Of a stretch of 64,000 nt of DNA, positions 40,223 to 53,088 are shown one piece after another (position 1 is the stretch's first letter; every line of letters begins with the position of its first letter). A program made the translations under genes and the position numbers. Under the pieces are notes generated by a model. That model saw nothing but the letters and a program-made list of their open reading frames with translations, had not been told where the DNA came from and did no database searches. The DNA is from Rostratula benghalensis (Eukaryota > Chordata > Aves > Charadriiformes > Rostratulidae): assembly GCA_013399305.1 (NCBI GenBank), contig VXAI01000447.1, forward strand, positions 293,231 to 357,230. Reading direction: 5' to 3'.

Positions 40223-40290
40223 TTTCTTTTTTCTTTTTTTTTTTTTTTTCTTCTCTCTCTTTTCTTTTTTTTTTTTTTTTTTTTTTTTCC
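40223..40290 (+). repeat. polypyrimidine tract upstream of CCN5
   Basis: About 68 bases of almost pure T with interspersed C (purine on the - strand) lie 70-140 bp upstream of the TATA box. Such tracts can form triplex DNA and exclude nucleosomes. Confidence 0.9.
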
Positions 40291-43200
40291 AGCTCACATT
40301 CCAGATGCCATTTCCACTCCCTTCAAGGTGAGAATGTGCTGTCCACCCAGACAGGGAGTAAAAGGAAGGGACACTGTCCCCAGGGAGCACAGGAGAGCCA
40401 GGCTGGTGGGGTGAACTGGCTCCTTACTGGTAGCTATATCCAGAAGGGAAGGTCCATGCCTCTTCCCACTGGTCAAGGTCTGCCCAGAGAGAGCCAGTGG
40501 CTTCCTCCTGGGTTTTGAAGGGCTTGGAGGGGCTGCCCCTGCCACCACCTGCTCTGGGACCTTGGCCCCACTCCGTGAGTGTCCCTCCTCTGTATCTGAA
40601 TCTGGGTGCAGTGCACAGCAGGCTGTGGGACAGATGTATTGGATGCCCATTGTCCTGCATTGCCTGGGGTACATGGTGCAGAGAGGGCTGCAGTCTGGCC
40701 CTGATGGTTTCAAGCCTTGTAAACCCCAATTCAGCTCCTGAAAAATTATGGCAGGCTCAAGCCATCATGAGAATTTAAAATGTAGTTTGGGGGAAACGGA
40801 GTGGTTCCTCAGGATTTGCCTCCCAATGCTTTGCCACTTTTCCTTCTGCCCTTTGCAAACTTTCCTTGTGAGGCTGCCTCTTCAGAAAGAAAAAACTAGA
40901 CATCTGAAGACCTCCAGGAAACTGAGACCCTTCTCCACATTCCCATCTTACCACAAGATGTAAGAAGGACCATTTGTGAGTCCAGAGCTCAAAGGAAAGG
41001 CCTGAGCTCAGGTACGGTTATGAGATGCCCTGCAGCTCTCCCCAGCTCTTCTCCTGCACCCCCACTGCCTACAGGTTGTGGTCTGGGGACTGGGGGCTCC
41101 TGCCCTGGCCCAAGGGATGGATGGATCCTGGTGGCTGTGCTCAGACTGTCCCTAGCTTGTAGGCATGATGCTGCTGTCATCATCTATTATGGTATATGGT
41201 GGCAAAGTCACAGGAGAGGCTGGGTGCCATAGAAGCAGAGTGCTGAAATTACCCAACTAGGAGTGATGTCCCATATTGCCCTCCACCATTTCCCCCCTTC
41301 CTTTTGCTTTTGCAGAGGCAGGTGACAGGTCCTTGGCCACCTGAGCATCAATCCCGACCTCAGCTCCATCATTTGCCATAATCTGGAAGCCAGGGCACAG
41401 AGCAGGGAGGAACACACAGTCAGAGCTCTCCTGTTACCACCCCAATTCTCTGCTTTGGTTTTGCTTCATTAACTGCAATCAGTCTGTTAATGAGGCCGTG
41501 GCAGCTTGTGGAAATACCAGGCCACCTTCCAAAGGCTGCTGTCACTTATCCCAGCACTGGAGTCTCCAGTCCTCGTGTTGGAACCCCAGCTCCTTGCGTG
41601 GCCCAAGCCCTGCCTGGAGGCAACCCGGGGAGGTGTGAGGACCACACATGGCTCCGTATTCTCTTGCAGGGAGGTTCAGGCTCTGCTGATGGGGGGAGGT
41701 CACAAGCCAGCAGGTCTGATGCCAAGGGCTGGAGGCACATCTCATGCTGCTGCTTGCTTGCTCCTCCACACCCTGGAGATGGTGCCCTCCCATTTCAGAT
41801 ACCACAGCCCAGGCAGAGGTCCCGGAGGCGGCTGTGGTGCCTCTATCAGCAACCGCTCGAGAGCAGCCAAAGCACTGCTCCAGCCTTGCCGCAGGGAGAC
41901 AGCGGGTTCAATTAATTATTCCAGGCTTGTGTTTATTAGGGACTCCTGATTAATGGGCATGACTTCATTTCCCAGTTAGAAATCAGGTGACAGTGCTGGT
42001 AAGGGAAATAAAAAAACTCTCATCGCCCTCAGGGAGGGGCTCTGGGAGCAGCCAACTGCCCCATGTGTGAGGTCTGGGGGGGCAGCAGGGCACCCCTTGG
42101 GGGGGACTGGGGTTCAGGGCTGCCCAGGGGAGCCCACAGGCGATTCACCCCCTGTGCCTGCTCTCTCCTGGGCACAGGTTCAGCTCTTTGGGGTGAGGAC
42201 CAATTCTTTACCCTCTCCCTCAACTTGGGAGAAGAGAGGACAATACTTCCCCCCTAGACCTGATGCCATTGGGGTTGTGCTGCAGTGAGTGTGACATCGC
42301 TGTGACGGTGTGACAGAGCGGAGCTCAGGCAGTCAGAGAGCTGCAGCACCAAGTCAAGCAGCCAGGCAGGGGCTAAAGCCACCATCCCATGCCTGGCCAG
42401 CTGCCCGTACTTCAGATGGCATGGGCAATCCCTGGTGGTACCGTGCTGGGTTTTGAGGGTGCCCAGAGGAGCTGGCTGGAGGGGTGCCCACAAAATCCAC
42501 CATGACTCTGCCTTCCTGAGGAGGTTTTCCTGTGGGTGACATGGGCTTGAGATTCCCTTCTCCCAGCTCTCGGGGTCCTACGTGCCCACCCAGGTTGTCG
42601 TGTCAGGGGACCAGGGGCTGCAGGCAGAGCCCAACAAAGTGATACAGCCCTCACACAGGCTTTGATTTGCAAAGCCACACGAGAGCAGCACATTAGCAGT
42701 TCATTTTATAAATACTCAGTTATAGTCCTTCCCCTCTGGAGCACGTACCCCATATGTGTTCTGTACCATACGTGTGATTTCATAGCTAGTAATTAAGTCC
42801 ATATGTTGTGCTTCGCAGTTTCCATGGTATTATTGTCAGGGTTTTTTCTTTTGGGGGGGTGATGGTGGTAATTTTTTTGTTTTGTGGTAAGTTGTGCAAG
42901 AGAATAGTTGATACAGGGATCTGAATACATCTCCTTTGAATTAGCCGCTGGCAAGCTCTGCTGTTTCTATAGAAATGAAGGAGCTGACCCAATGAATTTA
43001 CATTTTAGACAGCTGGTTTTTTTCATGTCTGTGCAATTTAACGTGCCATCGTGAATAACACTGCAAAGCTCTCGTTTGCACACCCTGCTCAGCTGAAATT
43101 GCATCCATCTGTGATGGATATGGACCATATTCTCCCTCCATCCCTTTCCTTTGCTTGAGACTCTTCTCTTCTTTTCTCTACACCGTGTGTTGGACACCCT

Positions 43201-46200
43201 CCCTAAATCTGGCTGAGGCCAGACCAGGGTCTGGACATCCATCTCTGCCAGGGAACACCTGGGCTGTCCTAGGTCCTTGCTGGGTTTGTTCTGCTTCATA
43301 CCAACAGATAAATTGCAGGTTCAGGTTGAGCCCAGCTCCATACCTTGGTGGGGAGGACATTCCCTTTACTTCTGGCTCAAATCCCCACTACAGGGGAGTG
43401 GGGCTGTCCATGGAGGGTGGACAGCACTGGTGGGAAAGGTGGACAGACACCCAGCTTGGAAAAGCCAAGAGCCCTGAGCTGAAAAGGAGACGTCTCAGGT
43501 CTCCCTCAACTGTTGGACACTTTGGGGTGGCTGCTGGCTGCTTTTCATGAGACTTCTGGAAACACCCCGGCTTTGGGAAACTTTGAAATACCTTCATTTT
43601 TGGCAGGATGGGGAAGTTGTTTCCTACCCAGAATGAATCCGGCTCCAGTTTCAAACAGCAAAAGCCGAGAGAGGTGGTGATGGCCATTTCCATCCCTGTC
43701 TGGCCATTTCTATTCCCTCTGGTTCTCACACCTAAACTGGAGAGCAGAGCCGGGCTGGGAGGACTGGCCACCCCAGGGGACGGGCCAAGCAATCTTTTAC
43801 CTTGAGGTCACTGCTTCCACCCCAGACCCAGGCTAGGAGAGACTGAAAGTATTTACCATCTGGTGCTTGTCCAAGTGACTTGTGAGAAAAGAATTCAGGG
43901 CTGACGTCCAGTTTCTGATGGTCAGGCAACTGCATCAGAAAACCTCGGCTTCATCTGGGACCAGTTGACCCCTCCAAGCTCCCAGCTGCGGTGGCCAGGC
44001 CAGTGAGGGAGCGAGCAGCGGCCGGGCAGTGCCCTCTCCCAAGGAAACAGGGTCTTTTGGATGGGGAGCAATGGGTGGTGGCAGAGATACTTCATCCTTC
44101 ACCATTTTCCAGGCATTTTCGAGCAGGTTTCATTAGAAAGAAGCACCGATAAATGGGATTCGGTGATGGTTCTGGTCTCAAAGTGTGACGTTGGCAAGAG
44201 GAAGGAGCTGAGCAGTTACACAGGGAGCAAATGCAAGACCACAACCAGCAAAGGGCTCATTCGAGGTCCCATCATTCAGATTGAGAGACTTCTCATTAGA
44301 ACAGCCCAGCCTTATATCAGCTGTTGTGAAAGGCCAGCGTGTTTTCTTAATAGACATATCAAACCCTGGGCAGTAATTCTGTGTGATTTCTTTCTTTTTT
44401 TTTTCCTGCAGTCCAGACGAGAGCAATTTATAATTGTCCCCCTAAGTTAAACATTCAGATAACCCAAAGTATAAGATTTTGTAAAGCAAGTCCTGGAAAC
44501 TTCAGCCAGATGACTCTTTCCATTATTATTTGGAAAACAGTGTCAGAAATCATCACGTATCAAACATCATGGTCCTCTGAGAGTTTATTTTTGGTATCAA
44601 ACTTCATCAAACATAAACTTCTTTTAAAAAAAAATCTCACTAGAAGTTTTGTCTTTCAGACAAGATACAAACCCCAGTTTCTGACCTCGTGTGGTTACTG
44701 ACAGGCTCTTGGTATTTTCCATGGAGCTGCATGGCTAACTCATGTTTCCTGATCAAATTGCTCATTCTTTTTTACTATCTCTGTTTTTCTTGTGGTTTCA
44801 GGCTAAAATAGAGAGTGTTTTTCCTTCACTTCTTGTCTTGCTTCAGTGTGCTATGTGTTCTCCAGCAGCTGCCATGTCCCTTGCAGCACCAAATACGCCT
44901 CAAATATTGAGGCACGCACTGAGGTACAGCCAGTGATGCTTTTAGCTCCTGCCAAATTGACCTCCTGATTGCGGGCAGCTCTGATTGACAGGAGGAGAGC
45001 TTAGGGGATGTCTGTGTTTCCTTCCAGCCCTGTTGTCTGTGACGCTGGGAAGACCTTTGAGGATGCAAGTGCTGTGCCCAGGGAGTGGGTGGTGCTGGGA
45101 GAGGTTTGGGTGACATGTTCCCAAATGTCACAGTCCTTCATGTCCCCAGGGTGGCCCTGGCTCACCACCAGCAGGAGCCCTGTGAGCCAAAATGGCTCAG
45201 GGCATGGGTGGATCCAAGGACACTGGCACCTTGTGTAGGAAAGGGAAGGTTGGGGCAGGAGGGCGCTGGGGAGGGCACAGTGACCTCCTCCACTGGTGTA
45301 TCTCCAGCAGATGCTCTGCAGAGCTTCCTTGCAAACTCCTGGTTATTGCTGGGACCTTCCCAAAGACTTAGTGCTCCAGGTACTTCCTAGCATCCTTGTG
45401 GACTGGAAGGAGCCTGGTCTGTGCAAGGAAGGGGCTTTCAGCTTACACTTTGGGCACGTGAGCAGGGCTGCTCTGGAGAGGACTGAGGAGCTGCCAGTTC
45501 ACCTGTCTGGCACCAGTTCCTCGTTCATGCTCCACACTTGAAAAACCCAAATGACAGGTCATCACCCAAAACCAGTTGTCAAGGGGACCTGCTGCTACTC
45601 CCCAGGGAACAAACCAAGGACTGAGCTTGCTCTCCATCTCCTGAGCAAGACTAGAAAGGCTGAGGCCTCTGATACCTCCATGTGCAGAGGGGTCCTATGT
45701 CCCCTGCCCTCCCCTATCCCCAGTCAAAACGCCTGAGACATCTGAAGACATCTCCCAAGCATGCACTTTACATAAACCACCTCCTCTTGTCCACATCCTC
45801 AGCCAAGACAATAAAGACACGACTGAAACCTTTAGTGTGTGTGTGGGATCCAGTTGAGAAAAACAACCCTCTCGGTCTCACTATGGTTATAAAAGCAACG
45901 ATGTCGCCTGGAAAGTATGTACCAGTGAGCAAAGAGAGCTGCTGGTGTCGAGGGGTGAAGTGGAGGAGGTGGGCACCAGCTCAAATATGACTCAAAATCA
46001 GGGGAAATTATTTCTGATGAACGTAATTACTTCGGCTCCAGCCCTGATCAATATGAGGAGCTGAAATGCTCATAAACCGGCCGAGAATGCAAACTATGCA
46101 GAGTGATTTGTAAAAGGTGTTTGGCTGGGCCTGCTGTCAGGCTGCCCACGGGGCAGAGTGACCTGCTGCCGTGGGAGGTGGGAGGTGGGAGACCAGCAAA

Positions 46201-49200
46201 CTGCTAATTGCAAACTGGTGGCCCCTGAATGAGGATCCCCCATGATGGAAGAGGGAGGCAGCTGCCTGACACAAGTCCCATGCCTAATTAAAAGCAACCA
46301 GGCTATTTGGCTGAGCTTTTTTTTCCTGCTCTGACCACAAAGCAAGAGCCAAGGCTGGCTCTTTACAGCCAGGCTGGCTAATGCTGGCCCCCACAGTGCG
46401 TGGGGAGGTTTTGGTGAGCTGGCACCCAGTGAGCCTGGGCAGGGGCTCTGTTTGGGTACTGGGAGGGCTGGAGACCTGCAGGACCACAGGGACAGAGCTG
46501 GAGGGGACAGCATCCTCAGGCCTCATGCTGGCTGAGCCCCAGCTGTGTCAAGTGTGGTGTCAGCCTGCATGGGAGAGATGGTTCTTCATCAAGGGCATGG
46601 CTGTGTCTTGGTGAACCACTTCAACAAAAGCTGATCAGGAGGTGGAAAAGCAGCCTGGGAGATCACCTGCAGCAGGTTGGCCACCCAGAGGAGGCAGGAC
46701 TTTCCTCCTGAGAAAGCAAACAGAAGCTGGGGGATGGTGTCCCAGGGCACAAGTGAACCGGTCTGCTGTGAACCGGTGGTTTCCCTGATGTGGTGAGGAA
46801 AGGGAAGGAAAAAGGCTGTGACAATCTCATTTTTGACCTGCTGTTCTCCAGGGAGACTGGAAAACCTCACCATGAACATCTCCCACCACCCAGGCTTCTT
46901 CTCAGGAGAGTGAGAGCATCTCAGAAACCAGGATCACAGAGAGGCAGAAACAAAGAAGATGAACAGACCCCTGGGCTGGGACCTCCTCACACCATGGCAC
47001 CGTGGTGGCAGGAGGAGATAGAGTGGTGACACCTTTGCCTTTCTGCTCAAGTGGCACTGGAGCTGCTCTGCTGCCCATTGAACAAGGGGATATCTCCATC
47101 TTCTGTGGTGACAGCTCCATCTTCACCTGGCTGCAAGTTACAGCCACCACCTGCTGCTGCACTGCACCCACCCCACCTCACTCCCAGGAGATCCTTGATT
47201 TGCAATTGCAGCAAAACTCCCCAATTTTTACTTAATGGGCCCCTGCTGGCTTTCAGCTGTGCAAGCCCTGCCTGTGCAGGGTCCCTGCACCCACAGCCCT
47301 CCTAGCTGTGAGAAGGGAGACTGTTCTGGAAGTTTTTCCTTTTCTGACTAAAGCTTTTTTTTAATGATTTTCTTAAAAAACAGAAGGAAAAAAACCCAAA
47401 AACCCCGTCTATGACTCGTGACTCACTGGGATGTGTCAGGCTCTGGATTAGCATCTGCTCATTCTGGGCTGGTCCTTTTCACCCTGGGGTGCCTTTTCCA
47501 TTTGCTTAACTGGGCCAGTTCTGCTTCTGGCACAGAGATCAGCACCTCCCTGGCTCTGACCGCACCACTGGGAATGGCTCTTCCCAGGAAGGCACTGGTG
47601 GGCTCCCTTTGACAGCTCGGGCAGTGTGGGGCAAGGGGAGCATCCCTGAGCTGGCTGCAGACCTCTGGGACCATCTGTGGAGGCATCTCAGTGAGCTGGG
47701 CAGGGCAGTGTTGTGAAAACCACATGTGCCTTGACAGCAACCCAAACTCCTGCAGTCCCAAGCAAAAAACAGCCAGAGCTCCTGCTGGGGGTCACCAGGG
47801 GAAGGCTCCCAACTGTGGCCACTGCCTCCAGCCCGGGAAGAATCCCAGTGGCTTGTGGTGGAGCTGCAGTGGGACTGCCTCCTGCCCTTGCCATGCTGGG
47901 AACTGGGACGGGCTGGGCTGTCCCAGGAATCATAAGGCATCCTTTGTAAGTTCCTCAACTAAAGACCCTTTGTGGCCGGGTTTCCACCTCCTGCAGGGCT
48001 TTGGGAAGGGAAACAGAGAAAGGGAGTTTTTGACTGATGGGGCTGTTGGCACCTGGCAGCCCGACCCAATGGCTTGGCTTGTCCCAGGAGCTTTCCTCTG
48101 TGTTGGAGTCAGCCAGAGCCCCAGAGGAGCATCTCACGAGGCAGCTCCAGGAAGGGAAACACAGCCCAGAAGCTCTCTCTGTTGGCCAGGACAGACATTT
48201 GCTCTCCCTGCTCTGGCTGAGCCCAATGAAGCACAGTATCTCTACCAGGTACTGCCAAGGCCACAACTTGGAGCTTGGAGAGCTGGGAATGGGGGGCACC
48301 TGGGCTGTTCTTCAGCCCTTGCTGACAGCCCAGGTTGGAGGGGATGTTTTGAGGTGGTTTTGGCTGCTCTGCACACTGTCCATGCCACATTCACAACTTT
48401 ATCTCCTGTCTCCTTCCTCAGGTAGGTTGCTTCCCCAGGTCCCCTGGAGAAGTCTAGTCTTCCCGTGCTGTGATTTTGCTTGAAATCACATCCAGCACAG
48501 TTTGTTTGGGGTTAGGAGAGCAGTGGTTGGCTGCACTTTCCACCTCCAGAATCTGACCTCATTCAAACCCCAGTTTTCTTTACAGCCCCTGGTCCTGCTG
48601 AGATGTGGTCTGCTGCCTGCGCAGGGGGAGCCACTCTGCTGGCCTGCCCTCCAGAAAACACACTCTGGGTTGCCTGTGTGAGAATTAAACACACTTTGCT
48701 AAACCACAGTCCTCAAGCGCGAGGCAATGAGCTGAGAGGGGTCAAAGCAAAGAGGAAGGTCCTGGGAGCTGTGTGGATGCACTGACCAGCCTGGTACACA
48801 CAAGCAGAGAAACATCAAGTGTGGAGGCTGTGACTCCAAGGGACACCAGGCACCCTCTGCATCCGACCCTTTGAGACCTCCCTTTGCTCTTGCTGTTCAC
48901 CAGTTCCACCTGTGATCCCCATCACAGAGGTGGTGCTGGGCATGAGGAGACCAGTGGTGCCACCCCTGCTGCAGAGCAGCCCCCTTCTCCAGCAGCTTGG
49001 CTCAGGGATGCTCTGCTCAGCCCAGGGTCCCGGCATTGGGGCAGATCCGTGCCTCCAGACTGAGCTGTCACAGCCTCTCCCCCCTAAACCTGTGCCATGA
49101 CAGTAACACTGTGCCTTCCCCTGCTTTGTGCTCACCCTCATGCCACCTTTGATGGCACCAAAAGGTGCTGCAGCTCATGGAGAGGCAGCTTGAAGGTTCT

Positions 49201-51708
49201 GCCATGACATGCAGCTTCTGCTGGTACCTGGCCGTGTCCTCCCAGGCCTGGTTGTCCACCCTGTCCCCACACAGGGCCACAGGCACCTGCTTTGAGACGT
49301 CTTTCCTCTTCTAGGACCTTCCCCTCCCTTGGCTGCTCAGTGGGGTACAAGCCCAGACTCTCTTCTCCTGCTTCTGAGCCCTGGCCCCTGAAAACATCTG
49401 CAAGGAAATAGCTGAAGGTATTGAAAGGGGAGGCAGGAAACGCTATGAATTTTTTTTTTTTTCTAAATATAATGACACTAATGCTGTTTGCAGTGTTAAA
49501 AATAGAAGTGCAGGGAACCTGCCTTTTTCCTGTTTGCTTTCAGCTCTCACTTTCCTGCCTGTCTCTGCGTTCTGGGGATCTGTGTGCAAATAAACCCAAC
49601 TGAAAAGATCTCAGCAGTGTGCAAAGCCAAGCCAGATGGGTTTGTCCTCAGCTCCAGCTTCCCCGAGCAGGGCCATGCCCTGCTGTGCAGCCCAGGGAGC
49701 TTGAGGGCGTGAGGCCCCCACCTCGGGCAGCTGTCCCCACAGGCTCCATGCTGTGGTGGGACCACGGGCTGACCCAGCCGTCGGGGTCCTGGCCACTCTC
49801 ACTGGGTGTCTCTGGGAGTGTGGCCACCCTCCCACACCCCATGTCCTGGCCCCAGCCACCCTTCTGACTTTCCCAAGCGTCTCAGTGCAGTGAGACAAGC
49901 CAAGCTCTGCTGCTGCTCTTCCAACTGTGGCTGGCAGAGCCACGCTTGCACCCAGGGCTGGACCTGGACCGGCTACTGCAGGACCCCTGGCCAAAATCCC
50001 TCCCATGCCCACCTCTCCCATTAGAGACATTTCTCCTGATGCCCGTGGCTGGGCAGGAGCACATCCCAGGTCTCCCTCCCGGTCTCCATCAGTGCACCAG
50101 GGGAGATTTTTCTTCTAGTGTCTCACCAGCTCACTAGAGAGCAATGGCCACGCTCAGCACCTGCATCACTGAATTCAGCAGCTGATGGATTCAAACTCAC
50201 TTTGGCAGCACTGAGCCAGACCAGGGCACCCAGAGCTCGAGAGACTGGGATGTGGGAGCCAGCTCCCTGCCCTGGATGGGGAAAAGAACACCAGAGCACA
50301 GCAAAACCGGCCAGGGAGATGGTGTTTGAGCAGCACCGTGCCTTTGATTCAGCAGGAGATACCTCACCCCGGGTCAGCACAGCTGCCCTCCTGCTGCAGG
50401 TGTTCAGATGAAAAGCAGGGCCGCTCATTTTTTCAGCAGAACAACCCGCGGTGTGCGTGTCTTGGACGGAGGAACTGCTGCCTGATTTATTACAGACTCA
50501 GCTCTAGGTGCCTCGGGAGAGTAAGCCCTGGCAGAGGATGAGAGGCAAGTGTGTGTGCGGATGGATTGCAGCGTACAGAATGCTGCATTGTAGTACAACT
50601 GCCTGGAACGCGCCGAAACCGGGAGCGGGGAGGATGAATGAGTCCTCCAACCTGGTTTGCATTCCTCTGCCCTCCCCGTTCCTTTTCTCCTGTCGGTGAG
50701 CAGGGCAGGCAGGCAGCCCTGGGCTCTCAGTCTGCCTTGGAAAGCCACAAGGCAGAGAAGCGCCGGCCAGGAGTGGTGCTGGCCTGGCAGAGCACACAGA
50801 AAGCGTTGGCATTCCTGGGGACCCACTCTGCTGTGCCACAGCTGCCACCATCTATAGCATCCCCCCCAAAAGGCTGATTTTTGGCAGTGGTTTTCCATAG
50901 GGTGACAGCTTACTGGGTTGCTGTCAGGTTGTTCTTTCAAAAGGCTCTGGTTAGCTGAAAATAAGGTGCTTAAAATGTCACCAAACTATCAGGAGTCCCT
51001 GTCTGGGCCACTTTTGTGTCACGGACCCAGTTCTGCATGTCACTGCAAAGTCTGCACTGGAGCCTGCCATGATGTGATTTTAACAACATCTTCCAAGAAG
51101 TTTCTCAGAGCTTCCCTCCGACTCCAGCTGCTTTCCTGGCCTTGGCATAGCCCTAGCCCCCAGTAGCCAGCACACTTCTGCTGCAGGTTGTCACTTGCCT
51201 TTTCCCTGGCAGGCATGTTTGGCCCTGTTAGCACCCAGTCTCTTTGCTGCCAGCAATGTTTGGGTCTTTCAGCCATGGTGTATCAGCAGTATCCAAAGGG
51301 GCCTTGATTTGCTGATGTGACAGTGTCCTGGACTGGCAGATTGTGCCCAGCTGCTAACAGGACACCCCTCTGCTGATGGGGATACACTGGGGGTCCACTG
51401 ACTGTGCTTTTAGGATCCATTTGGGCATCTAACCTGTGGTGGGAACAGGATCCTGACCCTATCCTGATCAGCAACCTGTCATGGTGTTAACTGGGTCAAA
51501 CTGGAACCATTGGCTGAGGATGGACATACAGCCATGGGGACTGACATCACAACCCTGTGGTTTCCTCTCCTGCTTCATGCATTACATCCGTGCAGTTCCT
51601 CTATATGGTGCAGTGGGGTGACTGCCCCTGATTTACAAATGGGAGCTGAACTGCAGGGACTTCCCAGGTTTTCCCCCTCTGCCTGGTCCTACTGCTGATC
51701 TGTAAGAC

Positions 51709-51746
51709 ATCCCATCCCATCCCATCCCATCCCATCCCATCCCATC
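51709..51746. repeat. (CCCAT)n microsatellite
   Basis: About 7.5 perfect pentamer units. Confidence 0.97.
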
Positions 51747-51979
51747 TACAGCCGATGCCTTCAGTGTGAATAGGGAATGGGACGCAGCCTTGGCATCTGT
51801 GCTGACATCAGAGGGGAAAACAGCCCTTTGAAAGGACTTTGGGCATAACTTGCCTGTTCAGATGCTCATTCTCTTTTCCCCACCCAGGCTTAGCAGATGA
51901 TCTTAAGGTCCCCCAGGAGACTGGGCAGTGATCCCCAGCTTGGGGACTGCTGGAGGAGGCTGGATCTCCCACAGCACAT

Positions 51980-52450
51980 GTGCTCCCCTACTCAATCGGG
52001 GCCCATCACCCCGCATCGCCCCGGCTCCAGAGGGGGCTGGAGCCACGATCTGGAGGGGCTGAGGTGGGGTGGGCAGTGGCAGTGCCACAGCCCCCTAGCC
52101 CCAACCCCGCAGCAGCCCCCCGACCCGCAACCGTCCTGGTCTCGTAGTCCCCAGCCCCGCTGCAGCCCCCAGCCCCGCAGCCCCCGGCCACGCAACCCCC
52201 GGCCCCGCACCAGGATGCGGGCTCTGCCTCCCTCTGGTGGCCGCTCAGCTCGGGCTCCGCATCTCCATCTCCGCATCCCAGCCCGGGGCTCCCCGACTGC
52301 CCCCCGGCATCCCGGTACCGCACCGCGGCGTTTCTCCCCGCGCCCCTTGGCTGGCGCCCGCACGGATTTATCGTTAAGACGGTGCCCGGAGGCGTGAGCA
52401 AGGCCCGCAGGCAGAGCCCGTTCTTTCCCCGCTCGGCACCGTTCCTGGGT
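51980..52450. promoter_or_regulatory. orphan CpG island with GC-rich minisatellite
   Basis: The left part (about 52085-52215) is a degenerate array of CCCCGCAGCCCC-like units. The right part (about 52230-52445) is rich in CpG, including GCACCGCGGCG and CCCGCGCCCC. Flanks on both sides are CpG-poor. It lies 12 kb from CCN5 and 9 kb from ADA exon 1. An unannotated promoter (non-coding RNA or alternative ADA or CCN5 start) or an enhancer is possible; no exon is identifiable. Confidence 0.5.
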
Positions 52451-53042
52451 ATTTACCTTTTGCTTTTTCGGCTGGCCCTGGGGAAAAACTTTTTATAGGC
52501 AGACTTGCATCACGGCTGGGGAATGAGTGGAGATGAAGCCAACTTCACCAGAGACAGCTGTCTAAAAACTGAAGGCGTTTTCTGCCCAATAATCTGTTTT
52601 CAATTTCTTCGGCAGCCCTCGAAGCCAAGAACAGAACAAAACAAGAGCTCCAGGAGATCCTATAGAATATTAATTGGGTCAGGGCCCTGGATTAGATGAA
52701 TTAAAGTGTCTCCAGAAATTTCCAGCTTGACACAGCGTGGAGCAGCTTCTCTTCAAAGGCTTTTTGCTCGAGCAGGAGGCTGTGCCCAGTCTGCCCTGGG
52801 GCTTGCAGCCACCTTTCACTGGGGCAGCAGCCAGGCAGCCCCCCATAAACCCCAGCAGCACCAGGATGCCCTCCCCCATATGCTCCCAGCACCTGCTGGG
52901 AGCCAGCACTGGGGAGATGGGTGAGAACACCTGGTTGTTCCCCTTCTCCCTTTCCTTCCTCTCCTCTTCACCTGACTTTCTCCCAACTTTCTCTCCCTTC
53001 CTGCCATTTCACCTTTTACCAGCACCCGATGCAATAGCCCCT

Positions 53043-53088
53043 GGTGGTGGTATTTCTGCTGGTGGTGGTATTTCTGCTGGTGGTCTGC
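53043..53088. repeat. 18-bp tandem repeat
   Basis: About 2.5 copies of a GGTGGTGGTATTTCTGCT unit. Confidence 0.9.

Noticed and set aside
47691..48425. 244-codon + strand open frame in the CCN5-ADA interval
   Set aside because: No family match, no splice or promoter context, and amino-acid composition typical of translated non-coding DNA.
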